From RYN-230 sp963793825 (GTDB lineage: Bacteria; Actinomycetota; Actinomycetes; Streptosporangiales; Streptosporangiaceae): a DNA stretch of 64,000 nt. The DNA is taken from assembly GCA_963793825.1 (NCBI GenBank), contig CAWCBE010000008.1, positions 248,001-312,000 of the forward strand, given 5' to 3'. This document shows positions 45,439-53,733 of this stretch, one piece after another. Made by a program: the position numbers and the translations under genes. How positions within the stretch are numbered: the stretch's first letter is position 1; the number at the start of each line of letters is the position of its first letter. Below the pieces are notes generated by a model that worked only from the letters and a program-made list of their open reading frames with translations, was not told where the DNA came from and did not search any database.

Positions 45439-47306
45439 CCGCCGGTCGGCGCCACCGGCGCCAATCCATCAGCGCCGTATTTCCTTGCCCCTATGAGGGC
45501 AAGGAAATACGGCGCTAACGGTTTTCCACGGCGGGTCAGGCGTTCGACCAGGTCCCAGCAGTCGCCGTCTTCGTCCCAGCAGTCACCGGCGGCGGTGCTC
45601 TCCGGGGCGGTGGCGGCGGTGCTGACCAGATCTGTGCCGACGTAGCTGCGCTCCGGTTCGGTGGCCACTGGCCCGGTGGCGGCTGGAACCGTGGCCGGCT
45701 CCAGGGAACCCCCCTCCGCCCCGGCGGGCAGGAACAGCTCCGTCCCGGCGGGGGACAGGGCACGGGTCCGCCGCAGGCCGGTGAGGGCGGTGATCGCGCC
45801 GAGGACCGAGACTCCCGTGATGACGGCCAGGGCCGGGCGGTAGGCGCCGAGAGTGGCCGCCGCCGTGGTGATGTGGCTCGCCCCGGCGGCGTCCACTACC
45901 GCGGTGACCACGGCCAGCACGACCGCGCCGCCGACCTGGAACGAGGTCTGGAACATGCTGGCGGCCAGGCCCTGCTCCGAGTCGGCTACCCCCGCCGTGG
46001 CGGCCAGGCTCAGGGCGGAGAAGCCCAGGCCGAACGCGATCCCGATGAGCAGGACCGCCGGGAAGATCACCGTCAGGTAATCCGGGTGGATGCCGACCCG
46101 GAGGAAGACCAGGTAGCCGGCGACCAGGCTGACGAAGGCGGCCACGCTGACCCGGACCGGGCCGAACCTCCCGATGATGGCGTCCATCCGGGTGGACAGG
46201 ACCACCACGACCAGGCCCGCGGGCAGGAACGCCAGCGCGGTCCGCAGGGCCGACCAGCCGGCCAGGCTCTGCAGGTACTGGGTGACCAGGAACTGGAACG
46301 ACACGTACGACCCGAACAGGGTCAGCGCCCCGATGTTGGCCCGGGTGAGCCCGCCGGACCTCAGCAGGCTGAGCCGCACCAGCGGGTCCGCGCTGCGCTG
46401 CTCGATGACCACGAACGCGGCCAGCGCCGCCGCGACCACGGCGAACGAGCCAATGGTCCGGGGCGACGCCCAGCCTGCCTGCTGCGCCTCGACCACGGTG
46501 TACACCAGCAGCAACATGGCGCCGCTGATCGTCACCGCCCCGGGAACGTCGAACCGGCGGCGGTGCCGCGCCGGGGCGCCGCGGCCCGGCTGCCGGGCCT
46601 CCTGCGGCGTGTCGCGGGGAATGGCCGGGATGGCCGCGGCCAGCGTGATCAGCGCGACGGGCGCCGGCACCAGCAGCGTCCACCGCCAGCTCACCTCGGT
46701 GAGCAGCCCGGACAGGACCAGGCCCAGGGAGAAGCCGCTGGCGCCGAAGGCGGAGTAGATGCTGATGGCCCGGTTGCGCATCGGGCCCTCGTGGAACGTG
46801 GTGGTCAGCAAGGACAGCCCGGCCGGGGCGGTGAACGCCGCCGCGATGCCCTTGATGAACCGTGCGGCGATCAGCAGCTCGGGGCTGCTGACCAGTCCGC
46901 CGAACAGCGACGCCACCGCGAAGACGGCCAGGGCGGCCAGGAACACGCGGCGCCGGCCGAGCAGGTCGGCGGCCCGGCCCCCGAGCAGCAGCAGGCCGCC
47001 GTAGCCGAGCACATAACCGCTGACCACCCACTGCAGCGACGAGGTGCTCAGGTCCAGCGCCGTGCGGATGGACGGTAGGGCCACGCCGACCATGGACACG
47101 TCCAGGGCATCCAGGCAGATGGCCCCGCTCAGGACGAGCAGGATGGCCCACAGCCGCGGGCTCCACTGCCCGGCGGCCGCCGGCTCGGCCGAGGTAGCCA
47201 GGTCCGGCGCGGGCGCGGCCGGGGGACGGGCGTGGGTGGCAGGAACGGATAGGGATGAGGTGGAGGCGGCGCGGGGAACGCCCTGCGCCTGGCGGGAAGA
47301 CTCCAT
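45225..47306 (-). CDS. DHA2-type MFS drug exporter
   Basis: The start is set at ATG 47306 (MESSRQAQGVPRAAS); the frame upstream is the antisense of the divergent regulator. Fourteen hydrophobic helices are apparent. Signature parts are LDALDVSMVGVALPSIRTAL (motif in helix 1), GGRAADLLGRRRVFLAALAV (motif A) and GASGFSLGLVLSGLLTEVSWRW (motif C). The frame has no stop at the expected C-terminus: it runs through the hairpin at 45471-45516 and 213 bp into antisense holB, giving 693 residues. A lost stop or small indel near 45540 is likely. Divergent from a MarR gene with shared palindromic operators. Confidence 0.85.
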   Translation of the reverse strand: MESSRQAQGVPRAASTSSLSVPATHARPPAAPAPDLATSAEPAAAGQWSPRLWAILLVLSGAICLDALDVSMVGVALPSIRTALDLSTSSLQWVVSGYVLGYGGLLLLGGRAADLLGRRRVFLAALAVFAVASLFGGLVSSPELLIAARFIKGIAAAFTAPAGLSLLTTTFHEGPMRNRAISIYSAFGASGFSLGLVLSGLLTEVSWRWTLLVPAPVALITLAAAIPAIPRDTPQEARQPGRGAPARHRRRFDVPGAVTISGAMLLLVYTVVEAQQAGWASPRTIGSFAVVAAALAAFVVIEQRSADPLVRLSLLRSGGLTRANIGALTLFGSYVSFQFLVTQYLQSLAGWSALRTALAFLPAGLVVVVLSTRMDAIIGRFGPVRVSVAAFVSLVAGYLVFLRVGIHPDYLTVIFPAVLLIGIAFGLGFSALSLAATAGVADSEQGLAASMFQTSFQVGGAVVLAVVTAVVDAAGASHITTAAATLGAYRPALAVITGVSVLGAITALTGLRRTRALSPAGTELFLPAGAEGGSLEPATVPAATGPVATEPERSYVGTDLVSTAATAPESTAAGDCWDEDGDCWDLVERLTRRGKPLAPYFLALIGARKYGADGLAPVAPTGGQPQRRARVISSTASSGATLTSSRARHRMMASIRRTVDSAVVASATCRSSSSWPALARSTSAPNCTASTSR
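45471..45516. terminator. Bidirectional terminator-like perfect hairpin
   Basis: A 20-bp perfect inverted repeat (AGCGCCGTATTTCCTTGCCC at 45471-45490, its complement at 45497-45516) with loop CTATGA lies between convergent holB and the MFS gene. It has no clear T tract. The stem is unusually long and perfect, so a recognition site for a protein is an alternative. Confidence 0.65.
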
Positions 47307-47319
47307 GCCCTGAACCATA

Positions 47320-47369
47320 TGCATGTACATGCAGTAGATGCAAGTGCAATTAATGCAGTTGCATCTACT
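47320..47369. promoter_or_regulatory. Shared operator of the MFS/MarR divergent pair
   Basis: Two palindromes fill the 87-bp divergent intergenic region. TGCATGTACATGCA at 47320-47333 is a perfect 14-bp palindrome. AGTAGATGCAA at 47333-47343 and TTGCATCTACT at 47359-47369 are perfect 11-bp arms around TGCA-ATTAA-TGCA, a 37-bp dyad centred at 47351. MarR dimers typically bind such sites, so the MarR protein probably represses both genes until a ligand releases it. Confidence 0.75.
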
Positions 47370-47393
47370 GTCCGGTAGCGTTATCCTGCGCCT

Positions 47394-48065
47394 GTGAGTG
47401 CAACGCAGTCCATCCGGAACGCGGCCCCGGCCCCGGGGACGGCCCCGGCTCCGGCCCCGGTCCCAGCTCCGGGGACGACTCCGGCTCCGGCCCTGGCCCC
47501 GGGGACGACCCCGGCCCCGGCCCCGGTCCCAGCTCCGGGGACGACTCCGGCTCCGGCCCTGGCCCCGGGGACGACCCCGGTCCCAGCTCCGGTCCCAGCT
47601 CCGGGCCCGGCCCCGGGCCCGGCCCTGGCCCCGGGGGCGACGCCGCCCGCGGACGGTGAGCCGGTGGTGAGTGCGTGGCGGGCCATCGCGGCCAGCCACG
47701 CCGCGGCGTGTGCGGCGCTCGAGCACGAGCTGGGCCGCCGGCACGGGCTGGGTGTCAGTGAGTTCGAGGTGCTGGACCGGCTGGCCGAGCACGGCGACCG
47801 CAAGTTCCGCGCCCAGGAACTCGCGGATGCGGTGCACCTGAGCCAGAGCGCCCTGTCCCGGCTGATCGACCGGCTGGCCAAGAACGGGCTGGTCGAACGG
47901 TGCCTGTGTGACAACGACCGGCGCGGCATCTTCATCACGCTGACCGAGGCGGGCCGTGAACGCCACGCCGAGGCGGTGCCCACCCACCGCGAGATCCTCG
48001 CGGGCGTACTGCCGGCCAGCCTCGTGGTCTCGTGCACTGCCGCCGGGGACCGCCCCGGGCGTTAG
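47394..48065 (+). CDS. MarR-family regulator with Pro/Ala-rich N-terminal extension
   Basis: The 223-residue product starts at GTG 47394. Residues about 10-85 are almost only Pro, Ala, Gly and Thr, encoded by a 66-bp tandem repeat (AGCTCCGGGG at 47465 and 47531). The MarR core follows: VSAWRAIAASHAAACAALEH, LGVSEFEVLDRLAEHGDRKF, QELADAVHLSQSALSRLIDR (recognition helix) and CDNDRRGIFITLTEAGR (wing). The extension is probably disordered and may be mis-annotated: an internal start near 47665 would give a normal MarR. It should control the divergent exporter. Confidence 0.87.
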   Translation: MSATQSIRNAAPAPGTAPAPAPVPAPGTTPAPALAPGTTPAPAPVPAPGTTPAPALAPGTTPVPAPVPAPGPAPGPALAPGATPPADGEPVVSAWRAIAASHAAACAALEHELGRRHGLGVSEFEVLDRLAEHGDRKFRAQELADAVHLSQSALSRLIDRLAKNGLVERCLCDNDRRGIFITLTEAGRERHAEAVPTHREILAGVLPASLVVSCTAAGDRPGR

Positions 48066-48170
48066 CCCAGCATCCGGCTGGCTAGGGCTGGAGCGTTAGC
48101 TCAGTGCCCTTTATGCGAAGATTTGCGGCCCGCGTGAGCGGATCGCGTGAGCGGCCCGTAACCTGGGGCG

Positions 48171-49016
48171 GTGGGCATGATGATGGCCGTCAGCTTCGAG
48201 CGCTACGGACGGCTCTACTATCTGGATCCCGGGCCGCACACGCCTGCGGTCGGGGACAAGGTCCTCGTGCCCACTGACTCCGGCCCGGAGGTCGCCGAGT
48301 GCATCTGGGCCCCGCAGTGGGTGGACGAGGTGGAGGACCTGCCCGTCTGCGCCGGCCCGGCCACCGGGGAGCACCTGGCCCGCAATGAGGCCAATCGCGG
48401 CCGCCGGGCCGAGGCCCGGGTCGCGGCGCGGCGGCTGATCCGGGAACACGGCCTGCCCATGAAGGTCATCGGGGTGGACGTGGTGAACTCCCCGGATGTC
48501 TACACCATTTACTTCAGCGCACCCGGCCGGGTCAACTTCCGGGCCCTGGTCCGTGATCTCGCGGCCCGGCTGCACGCCCGGGTCGAGCTGCGCCAGATCG
48601 GCCCCCGCGACGAGGCGCGGCTGCAGGGCGGTATCGGCCCGTGCGGCCGCGACCTGTGCTGCTCGACGTTCCTCAAGGACTTCGAGCCGGTGTCGGTCCG
48701 GATGGCCAAGGACCAGGACCTGCCGGTCAATCCGCTGCGGATCGCCGGGGCCTGCGGCCGCCTGATGTGCTGCCTGAAGTACGAGCACCCGCTGTACCAG
48801 GACTTCCGCCGGGATGCGCCGGCGATCGGGGAGTCGGTCGAGACCCCGGAGGGCCCCGGCGTGGTGACCGGGCTGAGCGTGCCCGGGGACAAGGTGGTCG
48901 TGAAGCTGAACCGGGACGGCAGCAAGTGCGCCTGCCCGAAGGCGAGCGTGTGCGGCTCCCGGAAGGCCTACGAGGAGACCTACGGCGACAAGGCGGGCCA
49001 GGCGGCCACCGAGTGA
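48171..49016 (+). CDS. ricT: PSP1-domain protein, RicT (YaaT) family
   Basis: The 281-residue protein carries MAVSFERYGRLYYLDPGPHT at the N-terminus, VGDKVLVPTDSGPEVAECIW, YTIYFSAPGRVNFRALVRDL and the Cys-rich signatures GGIGPCGRDLCCSTFLKDF and GACGRLMCCLKYEHPLYQDF, plus KCACPKASVCGSR. In Bacillus the Ric proteins bind iron-sulfur clusters and affect RNA processing. In actinobacteria the gene sits near holB, as here. Start could be GTG 48171 or one of three ATGs just after. Confidence 0.92.
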   Translation: MGMMMAVSFERYGRLYYLDPGPHTPAVGDKVLVPTDSGPEVAECIWAPQWVDEVEDLPVCAGPATGEHLARNEANRGRRAEARVAARRLIREHGLPMKVIGVDVVNSPDVYTIYFSAPGRVNFRALVRDLAARLHARVELRQIGPRDEARLQGGIGPCGRDLCCSTFLKDFEPVSVRMAKDQDLPVNPLRIAGACGRLMCCLKYEHPLYQDFRRDAPAIGESVETPEGPGVVTGLSVPGDKVVVKLNRDGSKCACPKASVCGSRKAYEETYGDKAGQAATE

Positions 49017-50560
49017 CCTGGCGCCCCCGGCGCCGCCTGGCGGCGGGGCTGGCGGCCGCAGCCATGACGCTAGCCGGGTGCAGCTCGTCCGGCCACCCGT
49101 CCGCCCCAGCGGCCAGCAGCCCGTCCGCTTCCAGCGCCGCCCCAGCCGGCCCGCCGCCCACCACCCTCGGCGGCTACTACGCCCAGAAGCTCCGCTGGGT
49201 GCCCTGTAACCAGATCTTCCAGTGCACCCGGCTGCTGGTGCCGTTCGACTACTCCCGGCCGGCTGGGCACCGCTTCTCCCTGCCGGTCATCAAGCTGCCA
49301 GCGTCCGATCCCGCCCAACGGATCGGTGCGCTGCTGGTGAACCCCGGCGGCCCGGGGGCATCCGGGGTGAGCTACGCGCTGCAGGCGCGCAGCGAGATCG
49401 CCGCACCGGTGCGGGCCCGGTTCGACGTCGTCGGCTTCGACCCGCGTGGGGTCGGGTCCAGCGTGCCGGCCGTGCACTGCCTGACCGGCTCCCAGCTCGA
49501 CACCTACTTCGCCACCAACGACATGCCAGATACCGCGGCCCAGCTAGCCACGGTGGCCGCGGAGAGCAAGCTGCTCGTCCGCGGCTGCGCGCGTAACTCC
49601 GCGGCGCTGCTGCCCTACGTCGGCACCCGCGACGCGGCCCGGGACATGGACGTGCTCCGGGCCGCCCTGGGCGACGCCAAGCTCACCTACCTCGGCAAGT
49701 CGTACGGCACGTACCTGGGCACCTGGTACGCCCAGCTGTTCCCCGGCCACGTGCGGGCCCTGGTGCTGGACGGGGCGATCGACCCGGGCATCTCTTCGTT
49801 GAGTATGAATGTCGCCCAGGCGCGCGGGTTCGAGGTCGCGCTGCGCGCCTTCGTGGCGGACTGCGTGGCGCGGGCCGGCTGCCCGGCCGGCCGGGGCAGT
49901 GTGGCGGCCGGGCTGGCCCGCATCCAGGGCCTGGTCAGCCGGGCCGCGGCCCATCCGCTGCGGAACAACCTGGACAGCCAGCCGGCCGACGGGGCGATGC
50001 TGCTGAACGGGATCGCGACGGCGCTGTACAGCCAGGGGTACTGGCCGACGCTGCGGGAGGCGCTGGCCGCCGCGTTCCGCGGCGACGGCACGGTGCTGGT
50101 CGACCTGGCCAACGTGCTGTACGAGCGGAACAGCAACGGGCAGTACAGCAACCTGGCCGATGCGAACACCGCGGTGGACTGCCTGGACCGGCCGTGGCCG
50201 GCCGGACTGGCCAGGTGGCGGTCCGCCGCGGCCGCCGCCGCGCGAGCGGCCCCGCTATTCGGCGCGCCGATCATGTGGGGCAGCCTGCCATGCGCGTTCT
50301 GGCCGGTCCGCCCGGCTCCTCCGGTTCGTATCCGGGCGGCGGGCGCGCCGCCCATCCTGGTGGTCGGCAACAAGAACGACCCGGCCACCCCGTACCGCTG
50401 GGCGCAGGCGCTGTCCCGGGACCTGGCATCCGGGGTGCTGCTGGGCTGGGATGGCAACGGGCACACCGCATACATGATGGGCAGCCCGTGCGTGGACTCG
50501 ATCGTGAACCGCTACCTGATCTCACTGGCGGTTCCGCGCAACGGCACCGTCTGCCGGTAG
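49013..50560 (+). CDS. Secreted lipoprotein alpha/beta-hydrolase (tripeptidyl-aminopeptidase type, S33)
   Basis: The GTG at 49013 overlaps the ricT stop (GTGA). The N-terminus is a lipoprotein signal: Arg-rich, hydrophobic LAAGLAAAAMTLAGC with Cys at the lipobox, then a Ser/Ala/Pro linker. The enzyme part has LLVNPGGPGASGVSYAL (oxyanion loop), FDVVGFDPRGVGSS, the nucleophile LTYLGKSYGTYLGTWYAQLF (about Ser230), Asp in VGNKNDPATPYRWAQAL and His in GWDGNGHTAYM. This matches the Streptomyces SlpD/Tap family that trims short peptides at the cell surface. Length of 515 residues is normal. Confidence 0.91.
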   Translation: MTWRPRRRLAAGLAAAAMTLAGCSSSGHPSAPAASSPSASSAAPAGPPPTTLGGYYAQKLRWVPCNQIFQCTRLLVPFDYSRPAGHRFSLPVIKLPASDPAQRIGALLVNPGGPGASGVSYALQARSEIAAPVRARFDVVGFDPRGVGSSVPAVHCLTGSQLDTYFATNDMPDTAAQLATVAAESKLLVRGCARNSAALLPYVGTRDAARDMDVLRAALGDAKLTYLGKSYGTYLGTWYAQLFPGHVRALVLDGAIDPGISSLSMNVAQARGFEVALRAFVADCVARAGCPAGRGSVAAGLARIQGLVSRAAAHPLRNNLDSQPADGAMLLNGIATALYSQGYWPTLREALAAAFRGDGTVLVDLANVLYERNSNGQYSNLADANTAVDCLDRPWPAGLARWRSAAAAAARAAPLFGAPIMWGSLPCAFWPVRPAPPVRIRAAGAPPILVVGNKNDPATPYRWAQALSRDLASGVLLGWDGNGHTAYMMGSPCVDSIVNRYLISLAVPRNGTVCR

Positions 50561-50606
50561 CGCTCTGGGCGCACTAGCTAGTTTCTCGCTTCCCATCCGC
50601 TGGTCG

Positions 50607-50652
50607 TGATGTTGACTTAGGCGTCACTGGAGTGCGGGCAAAGTCAACATCA
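50607..50652. terminator. Hairpin between convergent genes
   Basis: TGATGTTGACTT at 50607-50618 pairs with AAGTCAACATCA at 50641-50652 (12-bp stem, 22-nt loop) between the convergent peptidase and HAAS genes. It is followed by no strong T tract. Nothing else is seen in 50561-50828. Confidence 0.5.
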
Positions 50653-50828
50653 TCAAGCCTTGATCTCGCCGGCCTTACCCCCGTGGCATCAGCCATCCCG
50701 TTAGCACCATTAACCCCACGGCCGCCCTTTCGGTGGAACTTATGTTCACCCGACTTGGCTCACATCAGTGCGCACCCCCGGGGCGTTTCAAGGTGGGGGC
50801 CATCCGGCTGATTACTCGAGCGGGTTGA

Positions 50829-51449
50829 TCAGGCAAAGGTGGAGCGCTGCTGACGACGTGTCCTCATCAGGTGGATCGGCGGCAGCAGGTGGGCGGCGAG
50901 ACCGGCTACGGCCAGGAGTATGGCGACTCCGAGCGGGAGGGTGAGCCCGCTGGTCGTGCAGCTAGCGGCCGCGTGCAAGGCGGGGACCTGCCCCCGACAG
51001 GAAGTCGTCGCGCGGAGCGCGGCCACGAGGCCGAAGAACAGGGCCACCAGGCCTGCCGGCGGCACGAAGGTGGCGATCAGCTTGTCACGCCGGCTCCATG
51101 TCGGCGAGGGCCACAGAATCAGCATCCCGGCGAGCCAGCCCAGCCCGCTCGCGACTGGGCCGAAGATGATCAGCCACGGCGCCCACGCGTCCCAGCGGCG
51201 GCTGCCCGGGGGCGGTGCGCCTGCCTCGGCGGCGATGGCAGCGGGGTCGCCGACCTTGTCGAGGAGGGTCCGGACACTCGCTGCGTCGTCAGCGTCGAGC
51301 CCGGCCCGCTCCTCTTCGATGTGCCCGCGCACTTCGGCGACGAGATCCTGCCTCCGGGATGCGTCGACGCCCCGCAGCGCTGCGTCCAGCTGCGCCAGAT
51401 AACGCCGGACAAGCTTGTCGGCCTCGCCGGCCGATTGTCGGGAAGTCAT
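50829..51449 (-). CDS. HAAS-domain membrane protein (DUF1700-like)
   Basis: Residues about 8-75 are the HAAS signalling domain (LVRRYLAQLDAALRGVDASR, LVAEVRGHIEEERAGLDADD, LLDKVGDPAAIAAEAGAPPP). About four transmembrane helices follow (WAPWLIIFGPVASGLGWLAG, FVPPAGLVALFFGLVAAL, LPLGVAILLAVAGLAAHLLP). Such proteins occur with PadR regulators in envelope-stress or peptide-sensing pairs. Its ATG overlaps the PadR stop by 4 bp, so the two are coupled. Confidence 0.85.
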   Translation of the reverse strand: MTSRQSAGEADKLVRRYLAQLDAALRGVDASRRQDLVAEVRGHIEEERAGLDADDAASVRTLLDKVGDPAAIAAEAGAPPPGSRRWDAWAPWLIIFGPVASGLGWLAGMLILWPSPTWSRRDKLIATFVPPAGLVALFFGLVAALRATTSCRGQVPALHAAASCTTSGLTLPLGVAILLAVAGLAAHLLPPIHLMRTRRQQRSTFA

Positions 51450-51805
51450 TCGTGGCTCCCTTCGTTGAGGATCCCGTCAACGGCGTCGCAAAAACCCCGC
51501 CACTGTTTCTTGAAGCTGGCGAGGGCGAGTTCCCCGTCGCTGGTGAGGTGGTAGTAGCGGCGCGGCGGGCCGGAGGTTGACTCCTGCCACGACGTCTCGA
51601 CCAGGCCGTTGCGCCGCAGGCGGGCAAGCAGCGGGTAGAGCGTCCCTTCGCCGCCGATGATCGGCCCCCGTGCGGTGAGCTCACGCGCTAGCTCGACTCC
51701 GTACTTTTCCCCCCTGGTGAGCAGGGCCAGGACGCACTGCTCAGCCACGCCCTTGCGAACCTGGCCCAGCCAGTTAACTTCGCCGCCCGGTTCCATGTAA
51801 TGCAT
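51446..51805 (-). CDS. PadR-family regulator
   Basis: The winged-helix regulator of about 119 residues reads VNWLGQVRKGVAEQCVLALL, YGVELARELTARGPIIGGEG, TLYPLLARLRRNGLVETSWQ, SGPPRRYYHLTSDGELALAS and ends in the short PadR-type helix. ATG 51805 is preferred; 51796 and 51817 are in-frame alternatives, and no good ribosome site is visible, so the transcript may be leaderless. It probably represses its own operon with the HAAS protein. Confidence 0.88.
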   Translation of the reverse strand: MHYMEPGGEVNWLGQVRKGVAEQCVLALLTRGEKYGVELARELTARGPIIGGEGTLYPLLARLRRNGLVETSWQESTSGPPRRYYHLTSDGELALASFKKQWRGFCDAVDGILNEGSHE

Positions 51806-52215
51806 GGTACCCGGCATTGATAGGAAGGTCAAAGAGCTAACGGGGGCCCGGCGGTCTCGCGAGCGAGACCGCCGGGCGTGACAGCCGGGCGTGACAAGAG
51901 GGTTGTCCGCGACAGGCGAGTGGCTCAACCACAGGTCAGCGTCATGAGCACCGCGATTCCATGATCGTGAGCCAAGCCGGGTTCCACGCGACCCAAGGGC
52001 ACCGGTCGTTAGGCTGCTTGTCCCCGGCCGGCTAGCTGGGTCGCCCACTTGATGACCAGTTCCCGGCGGGCCCGGGTCGGTGTGCTGTGGGACTTTCCCC
52101 TGCTCTCCGGGCTGTCCCTGAAGTCAAGATCACGACGCGAAGCCTCCCTGCGGACGGCTGCGCGAGCCGACTTGCGGCCCGGTAGACTCGGGTGGCTGCC
52201 CGTGAGGGACGGCAC
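51806..52215. other. Intergenic between the padR gene and tRNA-Thr
   Basis: No gene is supported. A GC-rich inverted stretch GGTCTCGCGAGCGAGACC at 51852-51869 can form a short hairpin. Promoters for padR and tRNA-Thr should lie here. Confidence 0.4.
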
Positions 52216-52289
52216 GCCGCCTTAGCTCAGTCGGTCAGAGCGACGCACTCGTAATGCGTAGGTCATCGGTTCGATTCCGATAGGCGGCT
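52216..52289 (+). tRNA. tRNA-Thr (anticodon CGT)
   Basis: The 74-nt tRNA has acceptor stem GCCGCCT/AGGCGGC, D arm with AGCTCAGTCGGTCAGAGC, anticodon stem ACGCA/TGCGT with loop CTCGTAA (anticodon CGT) and T arm with GGTTCGATTCC. CCA is not encoded. A Rho-independent terminator follows. Its 3' half is repeated at 54016. Confidence 0.96.
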
Positions 52290-52297
52290 CCCACGTC

Positions 52298-52332
52298 AGA
52301 GGCCCCTTCCGATCATGGAAAGGGCCTCTTTG
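52298..52332 (+). terminator. Rho-independent terminator of tRNA-Thr
   Basis: AGAGGCCCCTTCC (52298-52310) pairs with GGAAAGGGCCTCT (52317-52329) with one mismatch and loop GATCAT, followed by TT. A damaged copy is present after the tRNA repeat at 54066. Confidence 0.8.
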
Positions 52333-52443
52333 CTAACGGGCGCCTGACCGTGGCCAAGGCGCGTGTATCCGCGGACGACGTTGCGGCCGGCCTCCGGCGA
52401 AACCGGGCGTGCGGCTGGCTACATGAGCGCCACTACGAGGCAG

Positions 52444-53733
52444 CTACGACGGATCACTGTCTAGCAAGTCCCAGCTAGGCAGGATGTCCGATGACTCAAG
52501 GCGCATCAGGTCGTCGCGATTCCAGCCGCGGCTGGCGTCAGTGGCCAGACGGTGCGCGTGCCGGAGCCTGGTGCGGTCCAGCTCGTTCCGCACGCTGCGG
52601 GCGTTGGCGAACCGGGGCCGGTGCATCCGGCGGGATAGGTACTGGCGGAACGCCTCCTCGGCGCCCGGGGACAGGTAGTAACTGGCCTGCTCGAGCATTA
52701 GCCGCCCGATCGCGACGAGCTCGTCAACATCGTAGGCGGCGAAGTCCAGGTGGTGCGCGATCCGGGAATGCATGCCCGGGTTGCTCTCGAAGAACTCGTC
52801 CATCCGGTTCTTGTAGCCCGCGAGGATGACCACGAGCTTGTCGCGCTCCTTCTCCATCACCTGCAGCATGATGTCGATGGCCTCCTGGCCATAGTCCTTG
52901 GAGTCGGCCGCGCGGTACAGATAGTAGGCCTCGTCGATGAACAGCACCCCGCCCATGGCCTGGTCGAGCACGCGCTTGGTCTTGGGTGCGGTCTGCCCGA
53001 TGTACTGGCCGACCAGGTCGTCGCGCATGACGTGCACCAGGTGCCCGCTTTCCAGGTAGCCGAGCCGGTGCAGGAGTTCGGCCATGCGCAGCGCCACGGT
53101 GGTCTTGCCGGTGCCCGGCGGGCCGGTGAAGCACATGTGCAGGTTTGGCCGGGGGGCCTCGAGGCCGAATCTCTGCCGGGCCCGGTCCACCAGGAGCAGC
53201 AGCGCGATCTCCTCGATCCACCGCTTCACGCGCACCAGGCCGACCAGGTCGCGGTCGAGTGCGCCGAGCACGTCGTCGATGCTGGCGGCTTCGCGCTCCT
53301 CGGCGAACGTGACCAGGTCGTCCGGGGAAAGCCGGCCGCGCCGGTCGGGCTGGCCGTTCCAGGCTGTCGGCGCACGCCGCCGGGCGAACGACCCGGAGGC
53401 CGGCTGGGCCGCCGGACGCCGGATGGGGGTATTGGATACCCCACTGCGCCCGAAGGCCGGGATTATGGAGACCATCTCTCGGCGCAGGCCTGGATCCATC
53501 AGGTTGGAATCCCAGACAGATTCCGGACTGAAACCGCGTGAGCCGAGGCTTTCCGGACTCGTCTGGTGCCACGCGTTCCGGAGCATCAAGGCCAGCAGCA
53601 CGAGCGTGACAACCATGCTGGTGGCGATCGCGAACCACAGATGGCTCAACCACAGCCAGCCCATCAACAGGGCAGCTGAGACAGCTAGCAGGAGTACGCC
53701 TAGTACGGAATGTCGCAGTCGAGCAGTCCGCAT
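52444..53733 (-). CDS. Membrane-anchored CbbX-like AAA+ ATPase
   Basis: The ATG at 53733 gives 429 residues. Two N-terminal transmembrane helices (about residues 9-26 and 31-52: SVLGVLLLAVSAALLMGW, WFAIATSMVVTLVLLALM) are followed by a variable linker. The AAA+ domain is strikingly like the red-type Rubisco activase CbbX: P-loop GPPGTGKTTVALRMAELL (about 204-221), pore loop GQYIGQTAPKTK, Walker B GGVLFIDEAYYLYR, DYGQEAIDIMLQVMEKERDK, LAGYKNRMDEFFESNPGMHS, SRIAHHLDF and RFANARSVRNELDRTRLRHA. No Rubisco or other cbb gene is in the window. Its substrate is probably a different protein complex, possibly at the membrane. The gene sits inside a tRNA-Thr-bounded islet. Confidence 0.9.
   Translation of the reverse strand: MRTARLRHSVLGVLLLAVSAALLMGWLWLSHLWFAIATSMVVTLVLLALMLRNAWHQTSPESLGSRGFSPESVWDSNLMDPGLRREMVSIIPAFGRSGVSNTPIRRPAAQPASGSFARRRAPTAWNGQPDRRGRLSPDDLVTFAEEREAASIDDVLGALDRDLVGLVRVKRWIEEIALLLLVDRARQRFGLEAPRPNLHMCFTGPPGTGKTTVALRMAELLHRLGYLESGHLVHVMRDDLVGQYIGQTAPKTKRVLDQAMGGVLFIDEAYYLYRAADSKDYGQEAIDIMLQVMEKERDKLVVILAGYKNRMDEFFESNPGMHSRIAHHLDFAAYDVDELVAIGRLMLEQASYYLSPGAEEAFRQYLSRRMHRPRFANARSVRNELDRTRLRHAHRLATDASRGWNRDDLMRLESSDILPSWDLLDSDPS

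Noticed and set aside
45225..47987. A 920-residue version of the MFS exporter starting far upstream.
   Set aside because: The extra N-terminus is the antisense of the divergent MarR gene. The operator and an ATG at 47306 define the real start.
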